Below the pieces are notes generated by a model. The model saw nothing but the letters and a program-made list of their open reading frames with translations. It was not told the origin of the DNA and did no database searches. Positions 54,392 through 63,017 of a stretch of 64,000 bases of DNA are shown piece by piece. Numbering within the stretch: position 1 is the stretch's first letter; each line of letters begins with the position of its first letter. The position numbers and the translations under genes were made by a program. The stretch covers positions 62,001-126,000 of the forward strand of contig NZ_PVXQ01000007.1 of NCBI RefSeq assembly GCF_002995745.1. The letters run 5' to 3'. This stretch comes from Clostridium vincentii. Lineage in GTDB: Bacteria > Bacillota > Clostridia > Clostridiales > Clostridiaceae.

Positions 54392-54736
54392 GCATAATTT
54401 AACTCCACTAATTTTTACCATACATCAAAAGAATAATTGACAATGAATATACATAATTCTATAATTAAGTAAAGTATATGAAAGGTAAGGTATTTGGAGA
54501 TATGAGTAAATAATTCACTTAAAGAGTTTTTAAAATAAAATAATAAGGATTCCAAATTGAGGATTTTTTGTTGTGTAATTTATTAAAAATGTGAGTGGAT
54601 ATTAACTTGTGGCTGTGAATATTACCTTAAATATTATCCCTAAAAGTATTATTTGTGATGCTTTAGGGTGTTTTTATGATAATTATTAAACTTAAGCAAA
54701 TTATTATTCTCTCCGAATTATAGGAGGGATTTTTTT
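54392..54736 (+). promoter_or_regulatory. Leader of the ABC-F gene, possible attenuator
   Basis: The 345 bases hold no ordinary gene. CCCTAAA (54638-54644) can pair with TTTAGGG (54662-54668), followed by TGTTTTTA, a weak terminator before the ABC-F start. A possible 26-codon leader frame (GTG 54609 to TAA 54689) runs through this hairpin. ABC-F resistance genes are often controlled by such ribosome-sensing leaders; here it is a suggestion, since the hairpin is short and the leader's ribosome binding site is poor. Confidence 0.4.
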
Positions 54737-56386
54737 ATGCTATTAATTGAAGGTAAAAATATAAAAAAATATTATGGAGACAAACTTATACTCCATATAG
54801 AAGATTTAAAAATATATTCAGAGGATCGAATAGGCTTAGTTGGACTTAATGGTGCAGGTAAGACTACTCTTATAAAAATACTTTGCGGAGAAGCTGAACC
54901 AGATGAAGGCTGGGTTAAAAGATATGGAAACTATAGTATTGTAGATCAGCTTGTTTCTAATGAACATGGATATATAGATAAAAAAGCAGCTAATAAATTT
55001 GGAGTTGTTCCGAACTGGAACAATAATTTAAGTGGTGGTGAGAAAACAAGATTTAAGATAGCTAAATGTTTTAATGAAGACAACGATATAATATTTGCGG
55101 ATGAGCCTACTAGTAATTTAGATGTGGAAGGCATAGAGCTTCTTGATAATAAGTTTAAAGAATATAAGGGAGCTATTGTAATCATATCTCACGATAGAGA
55201 TTTTCTAGATAAGCTATGCAATAAAATACTAGAGATAGAGAACGGAGAACTCAAAAATTATATAGGTAATTATACGGCATTTAAGCTTCAAAAAGATTCG
55301 GAAATAGAACGAGGATTATTTGAATTTCATCAGTATGAAAAAGAGAAAAAAAAGCTTGAAGGCGCCATGGAGGATACAAAACAAAAGGTTGGTACTATGA
55401 AAAATACTCCCTCAAGAATGGGGAATTCAGAAGCAAGACTTCATAAAATGGGGAATCAGAAAGCAAAGGCCAACCTAGATAGCAACGTAAAGAATATGAA
55501 AGCTAGAATAGATCATCTTGAAGTAAAGGAAAAACCGAAAAATATACAAAATATAAAGTTAGATGTGTTAGGAAAAGGTAAAATTCATAATAAAATAGTT
55601 ATTTCAGGAAAAAATATAAGTAAGTCTTTTGAAAATAAAATTATATTTAACAATGCGGAGTTTGATATTTATAATTGCTCAAGAACTGCACTTATTGGAG
55701 CAAATGGTAGTGGTAAGAGTACTCTTATTAAGATGATAGTAGATGGAGATTTTCAAATTAAAACAGCTAAGGGTGCAAAAATAGGTTACTTCAGCCAGGA
55801 TATGAATATTCTTAATGAAGAGCTAAGCATTCTGGATAATGTAATGGATAATAGTATTTATGATGAAACTTTTGCTAGAATTCTTTTAAGTAGACTTTTA
55901 TTTAAAAAAGAAGATGTTTATAAGAAGATTAATGTACTAAGCGGAGGAGAGCGAGTGAAGGCTTCCTTTGTAAAGGTATTTTTGAGTGATATTAATCTGC
56001 TTATTTTGGATGAACCAACAAATTATCTAGATATATATTCCTTAGAGGTGTTGGAAGCAGCACTGAAGGATTATGATAGAACCCTTCTATTTGTCTCCCA
56101 CGACAGAAGATTTATAAGTACAGTTGCAAATAGTATATTATCTATCGAAAACCACAAATTGATTACAGTTCGGGGCAGTTATGAAGAATATCTGTGTAAA
56201 AAGGACAATAAAACAGATGTAAAAGATAAAGATTTGGAAAGTGAAATTTTTCTCCTTGAAAACAAGCTATCAGAGCTTGTTAATAGAATTTCTATGCCAT
56301 CTAAAAAGGATGATCCTAAGAAATTAGATAAAGAATATTACGAAGTATTGAAAAAGTTACAGGAAAGTAAGATGAGGAAAATATAA
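54737..56386 (+). CDS. ABC-F family ATPase, ribosomal protection type
   Basis: The 549-residue cytosolic protein has two nucleotide-binding domains and no membrane segment. Domain 1 has GLNGAGKTT, LSGGEKTRF and IIFADEPTSNLD; domain 2 has GANGSGKST, LSGGERVKASF and LLILDEPTNYLD. Between them is a long linker helix pair (about residues 190-280, SRMGNSEARLHKMGNQKAK) of the kind that reaches into the ribosomal peptidyl-transferase centre. The shape fits antibiotic-resistance ABC-F proteins of the Vga/Lsa/CplR group, which dislodge pleuromutilin, lincosamide or streptogramin drugs; the drug range cannot be read from sequence. GGAGGG precedes the start. Confidence 0.85.
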   Translation: MLLIEGKNIKKYYGDKLILHIEDLKIYSEDRIGLVGLNGAGKTTLIKILCGEAEPDEGWVKRYGNYSIVDQLVSNEHGYIDKKAANKFGVVPNWNNNLSGGEKTRFKIAKCFNEDNDIIFADEPTSNLDVEGIELLDNKFKEYKGAIVIISHDRDFLDKLCNKILEIENGELKNYIGNYTAFKLQKDSEIERGLFEFHQYEKEKKKLEGAMEDTKQKVGTMKNTPSRMGNSEARLHKMGNQKAKANLDSNVKNMKARIDHLEVKEKPKNIQNIKLDVLGKGKIHNKIVISGKNISKSFENKIIFNNAEFDIYNCSRTALIGANGSGKSTLIKMIVDGDFQIKTAKGAKIGYFSQDMNILNEELSILDNVMDNSIYDETFARILLSRLLFKKEDVYKKINVLSGGERVKASFVKVFLSDINLLILDEPTNYLDIYSLEVLEAALKDYDRTLLFVSHDRRFISTVANSILSIENHKLITVRGSYEEYLCKKDNKTDVKDKDLESEIFLLENKLSELVNRISMPSKKDDPKKLDKEYYEVLKKLQESKMRKI

Positions 56387-56533
56387 CCAATGTAATATTT
56401 GACTATGAAATGGTCAAGGCATTTTCTAAAGCAATTGTACCTTATCCCATGGAAATATTTGTTGAACTAAGTAGCGGTGGTGTAATTCTTCTGATAACTA
56501 TATACCGCAATTTGTAGTTATAATTTAAGAAAT

Positions 56534-56563
56534 TTGTAATATGATGTATAAATACTATATAAT
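56534..56563 (+). promoter_or_regulatory. Probable promoter of the Agr-like two-component genes
   Basis: TTGTAA (56534-56539), an 18-base spacer and TATAAT (56558-56563), 30 bases before the start of the response regulator. Confidence 0.6.
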
Positions 56564-56592
56564 ATTACAAAAGAGGATAATTAGGGGGACAA

Positions 56593-57315
56593 ATGATAAA
56601 AATAGGGATTTGCGATGATATGATAATTACTACTCAAGAAATAGAAAGTTACATACTAGAAGTAAGTAATTATTACCCACAGAAAATAGAGATAGAGATT
56701 TTTTATTCTGGTGAAAAGTTTTGTGATAGGTTAAAAGAGGGCTGTTATTTTGATATTATATTTATGGATATTGAAATGGGGAAAATAAATGGAATTGATG
56801 CAATTAAAAAATTAAGAGAGAAAAATCAAGAAACTCTTATTATATATATTTCCAGCAAACAAAACTATTTTATGGATTTATTTGAAGTACAGCCATTTCA
56901 ATTTATTCTGAAGCCCATTAATCAAGAGGAGTTCAATAGGAAATTTGAATTAGCCTATGAAAAAATTTGCAAACAGAGCCATTGTTTTGAATTTAAAATG
57001 GGGACAAGTATAGTTAGAATACCTATAAAGGATATAATCTGTTTTGAAAGTTGTCAAAGAGCCATATTTATGATGACTAAAGATAATAGCTATAAGTTTT
57101 ATATGAAACTTAGCGAAATAAAGAAAGAATTAGAAGAGCATAATTTCTTGCTTTTGCATCAATCTTATTTAGTTAATTTTGAATATATCAAGGAAATGCA
57201 TTATTCCCATGCTGTTTTATTAAATAACCAAGTCATTAACATCAGTGAAAAAAGACGAAAAGATATAAGAAAAGAATATATTATAATGATTAGAAGGATT
57301 AAAATTAATGTATAA
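56593..57315 (+). CDS. LytTR-type response regulator (AgrA-like)
   Basis: The 240-residue protein has a receiver domain with the acidic pocket (CDD near the start) and phospho-acceptor aspartate in DIIFMDIEMGKINGID (about residue 59), the conserved PFQFILKPI, and a C-terminal LytTR DNA-binding domain (IPIKDIICFESCQR, FLLLHQSYLVNFEYI). AgrA-type proteins bind direct repeats upstream of peptide-signal or bacteriocin genes. Its gene overlaps the sensor kinase gene by eight bases. There is no agrB or agrD next to it. Confidence 0.9.
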   Translation: MIKIGICDDMIITTQEIESYILEVSNYYPQKIEIEIFYSGEKFCDRLKEGCYFDIIFMDIEMGKINGIDAIKKLREKNQETLIIYISSKQNYFMDLFEVQPFQFILKPINQEEFNRKFELAYEKICKQSHCFEFKMGTSIVRIPIKDIICFESCQRAIFMMTKDNSYKFYMKLSEIKKELEEHNFLLLHQSYLVNFEYIKEMHYSHAVLLNNQVINISEKRRKDIRKEYIIMIRRIKINV

Positions 57316-58618
57316 ATTTGAGGTAATTCTATATTTAGCTTCAAATGTATTTTATATGTTTATGATATATAAGTTTATAAATATATATTTATTAAAGTGC
57401 AAAGTTACACATAAGAAAATAATAGCTTGTTATATACTGTATTATGCTATTGTGAGTATAGCTTATTTAAAAATAGAAATTCCAATTATAACATTGACGA
57501 GTAATATAATAATGACATTAATTATTTGTATGTTATATGAAGGAAGCTGGAAAGATAGATTATGGACTATGATTATTTTACATACAATGGGAATGATTTC
57601 TGAATTATTAGTGGTATATGGGATGCAATGCATTAATTATATAAATGAAACGATTTTTATTGAACAAGGTGTAAATATTATATGGGAAATAGTGTACTCA
57701 AAATTATTATTGTTTATTATTCTTAGAGTATTTGAAAATTATAAGAAAAAAAGAACTGCAAGTTATATTTCTAATGTGTATTGGTGGTATATTTTCTTAG
57801 TTCCAGTAAGTAGTATAGGTATTCTAAATACATTATTTCGTTATAGTACTATAGAAAATAACGAGGTCCCTATTTATATAACAACTGGATCTGTTGTAGC
57901 AATATTAGTAATTAATATGGTTATTTTTCATTTGCATGATAAAATAATTAATAAGTATGAAATGGAGACCCAAAATAGGTTGTTAGAAGAAAAAAATAAT
58001 TATTATATTCATCAATATGATCAAGAAGAATATTATAAGGATAAAATAAGAAGACTTTCCCATGATATGAAAAATCACCTGATTTGCGTGCAGACATTAG
58101 CAGGAAAGGGACAAATAAATGAAATTAAAAGTTACGTAGAAAATTTGTTAGTAGACAATGATATATTAAAAAGTCCAATAGATAGCGGAAATATGGTTAT
58201 TGATGCAATATTAGGATATAAGATAAGTTATGCAGCTCAATATGATATTGATGTAAAATTAGATTTACAAATACCCCAGGGATTATTAATTAATGATCCT
58301 TATATATGCACAATATTAGGAAATAGTTTAGATAATGCTATTGAAGCCTGTATGCAGCAAGTGAAAGGGAAAAAGTCTATTAAAATAGCAATAGCATATT
58401 TAAAAACAAACATATTTATTTCTATTATCAACACTCATCAAGGTAATATTAAAGTCGATAAAAACAAAAAAATCATTACTGGCAAAGAAAACGCAAATAA
58501 TCATGGGTTGGGGCTGAAAAGTATAAAAAGAGCAGTGGAAAAATGTAATGGTGAATTGATTATAGAATATACAAAAGAGATATTTGAATTGAATGTTTTA
58601 TTATATTATATTATATAG
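57308..58618 (+). CDS. AgrC-like sensor histidine kinase
   Basis: The 436-residue protein has six or seven membrane segments in the first 210 residues, a coiled coil, then the GHKL-type kinase core: the phospho-acceptor in RRLSHDMKNHLI (histidine about 252), NSLDNAIEACMQ and NNHGLGLKSIKRAVEK. This is the peptide-sensing HPK10/AgrC group. It pairs with the regulator encoded immediately upstream. The likely inducer would be a secreted peptide from a linked locus; the bacteriocin-type genes downstream are the natural candidate. Confidence 0.88.
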   Translation: MYKFEVILYLASNVFYMFMIYKFINIYLLKCKVTHKKIIACYILYYAIVSIAYLKIEIPIITLTSNIIMTLIICMLYEGSWKDRLWTMIILHTMGMISELLVVYGMQCINYINETIFIEQGVNIIWEIVYSKLLLFIILRVFENYKKKRTASYISNVYWWYIFLVPVSSIGILNTLFRYSTIENNEVPIYITTGSVVAILVINMVIFHLHDKIINKYEMETQNRLLEEKNNYYIHQYDQEEYYKDKIRRLSHDMKNHLICVQTLAGKGQINEIKSYVENLLVDNDILKSPIDSGNMVIDAILGYKISYAAQYDIDVKLDLQIPQGLLINDPYICTILGNSLDNAIEACMQQVKGKKSIKIAIAYLKTNIFISIINTHQGNIKVDKNKKIITGKENANNHGLGLKSIKRAVEKCNGELIIEYTKEIFELNVLLYYII

Positions 58619-58705
58619 AAAAGAAATAAGCTACATTTGGCATTATTATGAACAATTTAAGAGAATATTACAAAACATAGAGTAATTAATACATATTACA
58701 AATAT

Positions 58706-58756
58706 AGACAAGCTAATGTGATAACATTTCGATATTACATTAGCTTGTCTTTAATT
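58706..58756 (+). terminator. Terminator after the sensor kinase gene
   Basis: AGACAAGCTAATGT/ACATTAGCTTGTCT, a 14-bp perfect stem with a 17-base loop and a short T-rich tail. Confidence 0.85.
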
Positions 58757-58770
58757 ATAAAATTACTTAA

Positions 58771-59457
58771 TTAAGAAAGGATGAAGCCTTAGAAAATAGA
58801 AACTACCATGGCTATGATATTGAGGAGCTAGATATTTATTGTCTAAGAAAAGCAATGGCATATGTTCCACAGAATATAGAGCTATTTTCCGGGACAATTA
58901 GAGAAAATATAGTTTTAGGTAAAGATAATGCTACCTATGATGATATAAAAAGTGCTTGCGAAAATGCTAGCTGCAATTATTTTATAGAAAAAATGCCAGC
59001 AAAATATGATAGTTATTTAGATGAAGCTGGAGGGGGACTATCAGGAGGAGAAAGACAGAGACTTTCCCTTGCAAGAGCATTAATTAAAAAATCTAAATTC
59101 TTAATATTAGATGAGGCTACTAGTAATCTTGATTTTATTAGTGAAGCTAAGATTTATAACACCTTATTTGTTAAGGGGAAAGATTTAACTATGTTAATTA
59201 TTGCTCATAGATTATCAACCATTAGAAATTGTGACCTGATATATGTGCTGGACAAAGGTGCAGTAGTTGAGGTTGGAGATCATGAAACATTGTTAAATAA
59301 AAAGGGATATTATTATAGACTTTATGAAAGTCAGGTTGGGGAGATAAAGACTAAGACCATAGACGAAGGTCAGGAAAATATAGAAATTATCGAAACAAAA
59401 GAAAAGGCTACATCAGTGAAACCGGTAAAGGAGGGGGAAGATTATGAGTACAACTGA
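58771..59457 (+). pseudogene. C-terminal fragment of a bacteriocin-exporting ABC transporter
   Basis: Only the second half of the ATPase domain remains: GYDIEELDIYCLRKAMAYVP, QNIELFSGTIRENI, the signature LSGGERQRLSLARAL, Walker B FLILDEATSNLD and IIAHRLSTIRNCD. The peptidase domain, membrane segments and Walker A, which would lie upstream, are gone; upstream is the terminator of the kinase gene. The open frame starts at 58771 without a start codon, and ATG 58855 lacks a ribosome binding site. The acidic tail (QENIEIIETKEKATSVK) and the 14-base overlap with the next gene are the original operon structure. Confidence 0.85.
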
Positions 59458-59941
59458 AAAAATAACAGTTAGAGAAAACAAGGTGTTAAAATTAAATACT
59501 GTATTGATTAGAGAAGTTAATGAAAATGAGTTCAATGATATAGGTAAGGTAGCCTATATGATGGAAAGTTATATTAAATCCAAAGGGAATTCTATTTTAG
59601 GGCCCATGATAAATTATACTACTGCTGAGGCCGATGATAGTGGACAAGTTAAGATAATATTGAAGCTTATGGTTCAGATGAAAAACGCAATACATAATGT
59701 TGAGGCGCCATATGATATTAGTAATCAGATTAGAGTTACAAACTGTTTGTTTGCAAGATTTTCAGAAAAGGAAGAAAATCTTCAATTTGCATATTCAAAG
59801 CTTCAATTATATGCCTTTGAAAATGATATTAAATTAAAGGGAGATAGTTATACTGTATTTGTAGAAAATAAGGATGGGAAAGTGATAGCTGATGTCTTTA
59901 TGGAGATAGATAAGGGAGGATTAACAGTTGAAGGTCTATAA
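59444..59941 (+). CDS. Bacteriocin-locus accessory protein, 165 aa
   Basis: A soluble protein between the exporter and adaptor genes. It has two repeats of a strand-helix-strand pattern (LNTVLIREVNENEFNDIGKV and VTNCLFARFSEKEENLQFAY), compatible with a GyrI/SHS2-like ligand-binding fold or a DUF5085-type protein; neither is certain. AGGAGGGGG precedes the start. It overlaps both neighbours by 14 bases each (upstream gene end and the adaptor's original TTG start). It looks intact, unlike its neighbours. Confidence 0.65.
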   Translation: MSTTEKITVRENKVLKLNTVLIREVNENEFNDIGKVAYMMESYIKSKGNSILGPMINYTTAEADDSGQVKIILKLMVQMKNAIHNVEAPYDISNQIRVTNCLFARFSEKEENLQFAYSKLQLYAFENDIKLKGDSYTVFVENKDGKVIADVFMEIDKGGLTVEGL

Positions 59942-61034
59942 ATTAAATGAAATAACAGATAGTAAGCTTTAATATGATAAAAAGCCTCCAAGGTTTATGA
60001 ATTATATAATTTTAGTTGTACTTTTACTAATTATAGGCTTTTTAGTATGGAGTACAAAATCAGTAAAAACCTATGTAGTTAAAGGACAAGGTATAGTAAG
60101 TACTGAAAATAAAAGCAACATAATGGCAAAGATTTCAGGGGAAGTAAAGGAAAGCTATATTGAGGAAGGAAAAGAGGTAAATGCAGGGGACGCCCTTATA
60201 GTATTTAGCTCACCAGAGCCTAAGTATCAGATAGAGCAGTCAGATGGGCAAATTGAAATTTATAATAAAAGAATTGAGCTACTAAAAAGAGCAGAAAATG
60301 AAGCAACAAAGGGAAAGAATACCTTTGATAAAAATGATACTGATGAACTAGAGTTTTATAATAAGCTACTAAGTAGTAATGCAAAGATGGCTGAATACAA
60401 AGTAGACGAGGAAGCTTTAAAAAAACAGCAGTATACAGAGGAACAAATACAACAGGGTAAAGATCAAGCTAAGGTGAAAAAGGATCAGATATATTATGAA
60501 ACAATTCTAGATTTTACTAATGAAAGAACTCAGCTTGAAATGGAAAAAAGTAAGCTAGAAGCTCAAAAGGAATCTATAACAAGTTCTACTGATGAATATG
60601 TTCTTTATGCATCTAGTAGTGGAAAGATTCATTTAAATACAGAAATTAAAAAAGGAATGGTACTACAAGGTGGTAGTCAGATAGGAAGTATTGCAATAAC
60701 GAATGAAGAATTAATAATTGAGGCATCAGTACCAAGTATTGATAGACCTAGAATTCATGAAAATGATGATGTATCCCTAGCTGTTGGAGGCTTGAACCAA
60801 GCTGAATATGGCACTTTAAATGGGAAGGTAGTATCGATAGATGGAGATGCAACTATAAATAATGAAAATGGAAATGTATACTTTAAGGTAAAAATAAAAC
60901 CAGAAAAGAATTATCTTGAAGATAAAAAGGGTGAGCAGGTAAGCCTAACCCTCGGAATGGTAACAGAGACTAGAGTGAAGTATGAAAAGATAACTTATAT
61001 GAAATACTTCATGGAGCAAATTGGAATATGTTGA
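59928..61034 (+). pseudogene. HlyD-type bacteriocin export adaptor with an early stop
   Basis: The original gene starts at TTG 59928 (GGGAGG before it) and reads MKVYKLNEITDSKL, then TAA at 59970-59972, then YDKKPPRFMNYIILVVLLLI. The stop is in the N-terminal leader before the single membrane segment. ATG 59997 restores a frame for 345 codons with the HlyD features: membrane helix, a biotinyl-lipoyl-like strand (VVKGQGIVSTENKSNIMAK), a long coiled coil (about 80-190) and a second lipoyl half. The 3' end is also altered: KYFMEQIGI normally continues with a few more residues but here ends at IC by fusion to the next gene. Confidence 0.8.
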
Positions 61035-61335
61035 TGGAGGAAGCGTTTCACTTAGTATGTCAGGAGCGTATTTATCTAAGGCAGTTTGTCTTGGTTTAGC
61101 AAGTAATTTAATTAATACTGGTGCTGTAAGTGGAATGTCAAGACAACAGATTGCATGCGAAATATTTGCACATGCTGTTATTTATTATGGTACATCACCA
61201 ATTGTAGTAGGAGCAATTGGTTCTGTAATGTTTAACGATATAAGGAGTCATGCTAATCCAATAGATATTGCAGATGGAGGAGATACTTGGAAGCGTAGAG
61301 TTGCTTTTAATGTAATATGGGCATTATTGTACTAA
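61021..61335 (+). CDS. Bacteriocin-like double-glycine peptide, leader lost
   Basis: The frame from TTG 61021 reads LEYVDGG and then a 97-residue mature part with SMSGAYLSKAVCLGLASNLI, SGMSRQQIACEIFAHAVIYY and HANPIDIADGGDTWKRR. YVDGG is what the end of a double-glycine leader looks like, but the usual 15-20 leader residues are absent because the upstream sequence is the adaptor's 3' end. The coding frames overlap by 14 bases at the fusion. The mature part seems intact. It could be expressed from the TTG but would not be recognised by a leader-peptidase exporter. Confidence 0.55.
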   Translation: MEYVDGGSVSLSMSGAYLSKAVCLGLASNLINTGAVSGMSRQQIACEIFAHAVIYYGTSPIVVGAIGSVMFNDIRSHANPIDIADGGDTWKRRVAFNVIWALLY

Positions 61336-61367
61336 GTGAGTAGAGTTACTTTTAATATAATATGGGG
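61292..61367. repeat. Imperfect direct repeat of the peptide gene's 3' end
   Basis: 61292-61321 (GTAGAGTTGCTTTTAATGTA within it) recurs at 61338-61367 with a few changes. The second copy translates RVTFNIIWGITAIH against RVAFNVIWALLY in the first, so it is probably the tail of a second, related peptide gene fused by deletion. Confidence 0.55.
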
Positions 61368-61379
61368 AATAACTGCAAT

Positions 61380-61740
61380 TCATTGAATTAAATATATAAC
61401 TTGTAATAAAGTTTCTACATTTTGATATATAGCTGGTCCTATTTATCTTTGTAGGAACTTTATTCATACATCTGATAAGGTTTAGTATAACGTTACTCGC
61501 ATTAGATAGTGTTTCCAAAAAAATAAGAAGTGAAGTTTTGTTTAAGTTTCAATCTTCATAATTATACCAAATTAAGTTGGTATATTCTCTATAAAGCTCT
61601 ACTTATATAACTTATAGTCTTTATTATATAAGTCAACTTTCGCAGTACAAAAAAACTAAACAAGCATTTAGAAACATAGGTAATATAGATATAAAATAGT
61701 CCGAAAATGAGTGGATTTATTCTTTTGTTAAGGAAATTTT
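61380..61740. other. Gene-free stretch
   Basis: No frame with a ribosome binding site is seen on either strand. A hairpin of ACTTATATAA with TTATATAAGT lies at about 61610-61642. Otherwise AT-rich sequence without a recognisable signal. Confidence 0.45.
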
Positions 61741-62010
61741 TTAGTCTAGTGCATTTTTAAGCAGCTCTAAAATAACTTGAGTGGCTTCAAAGAATTGTAT
61801 ATCTTGAAGGTCAGCACAACAACTGAAAAATAATCCGCCTATAGTATGTAAATCTTCATTGTTACGGCTTTATGTAGATAGAATAGTTTAATATAATATC
61901 TGTCGAAATTAGCTCTATCCAATTTTTGGCTTTATTTCTATCTTCTTCTTTTCCTGAAATTAACAATGTAAATGCTAAAGGAAGAAAGGTATTCCATAGA
62001 AAGTAATAAT
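61741..62010 (-). pseudogene. Decayed gene of unknown family
   Basis: On the minus strand two frames read well: YYFLWNTFLPLAFTLLISGK and KAKNWIELISTDIILNYS, then after a shift LHTIGGLFFSCCADLQDIQF and QVILELLKNALD before TAA at 61741. The break (about 61868-61880) and the absence of a start show it is not intact. The family is not recognised; its place next to the peptide gene would fit a lost immunity or regulatory gene. Confidence 0.5.
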
Positions 62011-62522
62011 TCAAGTTTATTTTTAATTATTGAAGATGATAATAGAAATAAAAATTTTCTCAAATTGAAATGTGTAGAATTTAAAAATCGATATACGGTG
62101 TCTTTGGCAAAAAAAATTCTGTATTTTTAGAATCTAATGTACGAAATAGGGTTTTGTCTGTAAAAATCAGTAAAAAGTGATTTTAAATATTGAACTACAA
62201 GGAAATCCTTTTTCTTTTCAAAAATTTGATTGTTTTAAAATTGAATTTATTAAGGACCTCCCCTCTGTTTTTTTGTTTCTCGTGATTAAATTATATGAAA
62301 TAAGGGAATGTCCTTATATGCTGTTTCCTGTATATGCTGAAATTACAGGCTATCACCTAGAGAAATCATGTGTGAAAGTCGAGTTGATAAATTAAATATA
62401 GTATTAAAATGGCTGTTTTCTATAGCAGAAATTCTTTTTAGTTATTAAATATATTTATTTTGTGATTATTTGTAACGAATGTGATTTTTTTTGGACTAAT
62501 AAGTATAGAAGGAGGTGAGAGA
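62011..62522. other. Gene-free stretch upstream of the sigma factor
   Basis: A 72-codon frame at 62177-62395 has no ribosome binding site and no family features, so I do not call it. Promoter elements for the sigma factor gene must lie here, but I cannot place them with confidence. TAACGAATGTGATT at about 62472 could be part of an ECF-type promoter. Confidence 0.4.
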
Positions 62523-63017
62523 TTGCAAGATATTGAGCAAATTTATAAAGAATATGCAGATTTAGTATATCGTTATTTAAAGAGTCTTACTAGAAATGAA
62601 GACCTTGCACAAGAATTGATGCAGGAGACCTTTTATAGAGCTATTATAAAAATCAATCAATTTAGAGGCGAATGTAAAATATCTACGTGGTTATGTCAGA
62701 TAGGCAAATATTTATGGTATCAGCGTATAGATAAAGATAGAAAGCAAAAAGAAGTTTGTTTGGATGAATTAGAATGGGAACTAATTGAAAATACTGATAT
62801 GGAGAAAGGACTTCTTGACAAGCATGATAAACTTGAAATTTATAAGAAGATTCAGTATTTTGATAAGGATACAAAAGATGTAATGCTTATGAGATTGACA
62901 GGAGATTTGTCCTTTGCAGAAATTGGACAATTGTTGAATAGAACAGAAAATTGGGCTCGAGTAACATATTATAGAGGAAAACAAAAAATAAAGAAAGGAA
63001 TTGAAACTAATGAATGA
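62523..63017 (+). CDS. ECF-type RNA polymerase sigma factor
   Basis: The 164-residue protein has sigma region 2 (EYADLVYRYLKSLTRNEDLA, QELMQETFYRAIIKI, FRGECKISTWLCQIGKYLWY) and region 4 (KDVMLMRLTGDLSFAEIGQL and WARVTYYRGKQKIKK), and lacks regions 1 and 3, as in ECF sigma factors. It would direct RNA polymerase to stress or envelope genes. The TTG at 62523 is chosen because GGAGGTG precedes it by five bases. Its end overlaps the anti-sigma gene by eight bases. Confidence 0.92.
   Translation: MQDIEQIYKEYADLVYRYLKSLTRNEDLAQELMQETFYRAIIKINQFRGECKISTWLCQIGKYLWYQRIDKDRKQKEVCLDELEWELIENTDMEKGLLDKHDKLEIYKKIQYFDKDTKDVMLMRLTGDLSFAEIGQLLNRTENWARVTYYRGKQKIKKGIETNE

Noticed and set aside
61324-61518. 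64-codon minus-strand frame after the peptide gene
   Set aside because: No ribosome binding site and asparagine/serine-rich low-complexity product.
62177-62395. 72-codon frame before the sigma factor
   Set aside because: No ribosome binding site, no recognisable features, and a composition like translated AT-rich non-coding sequence; a decayed gene cannot be ruled out.
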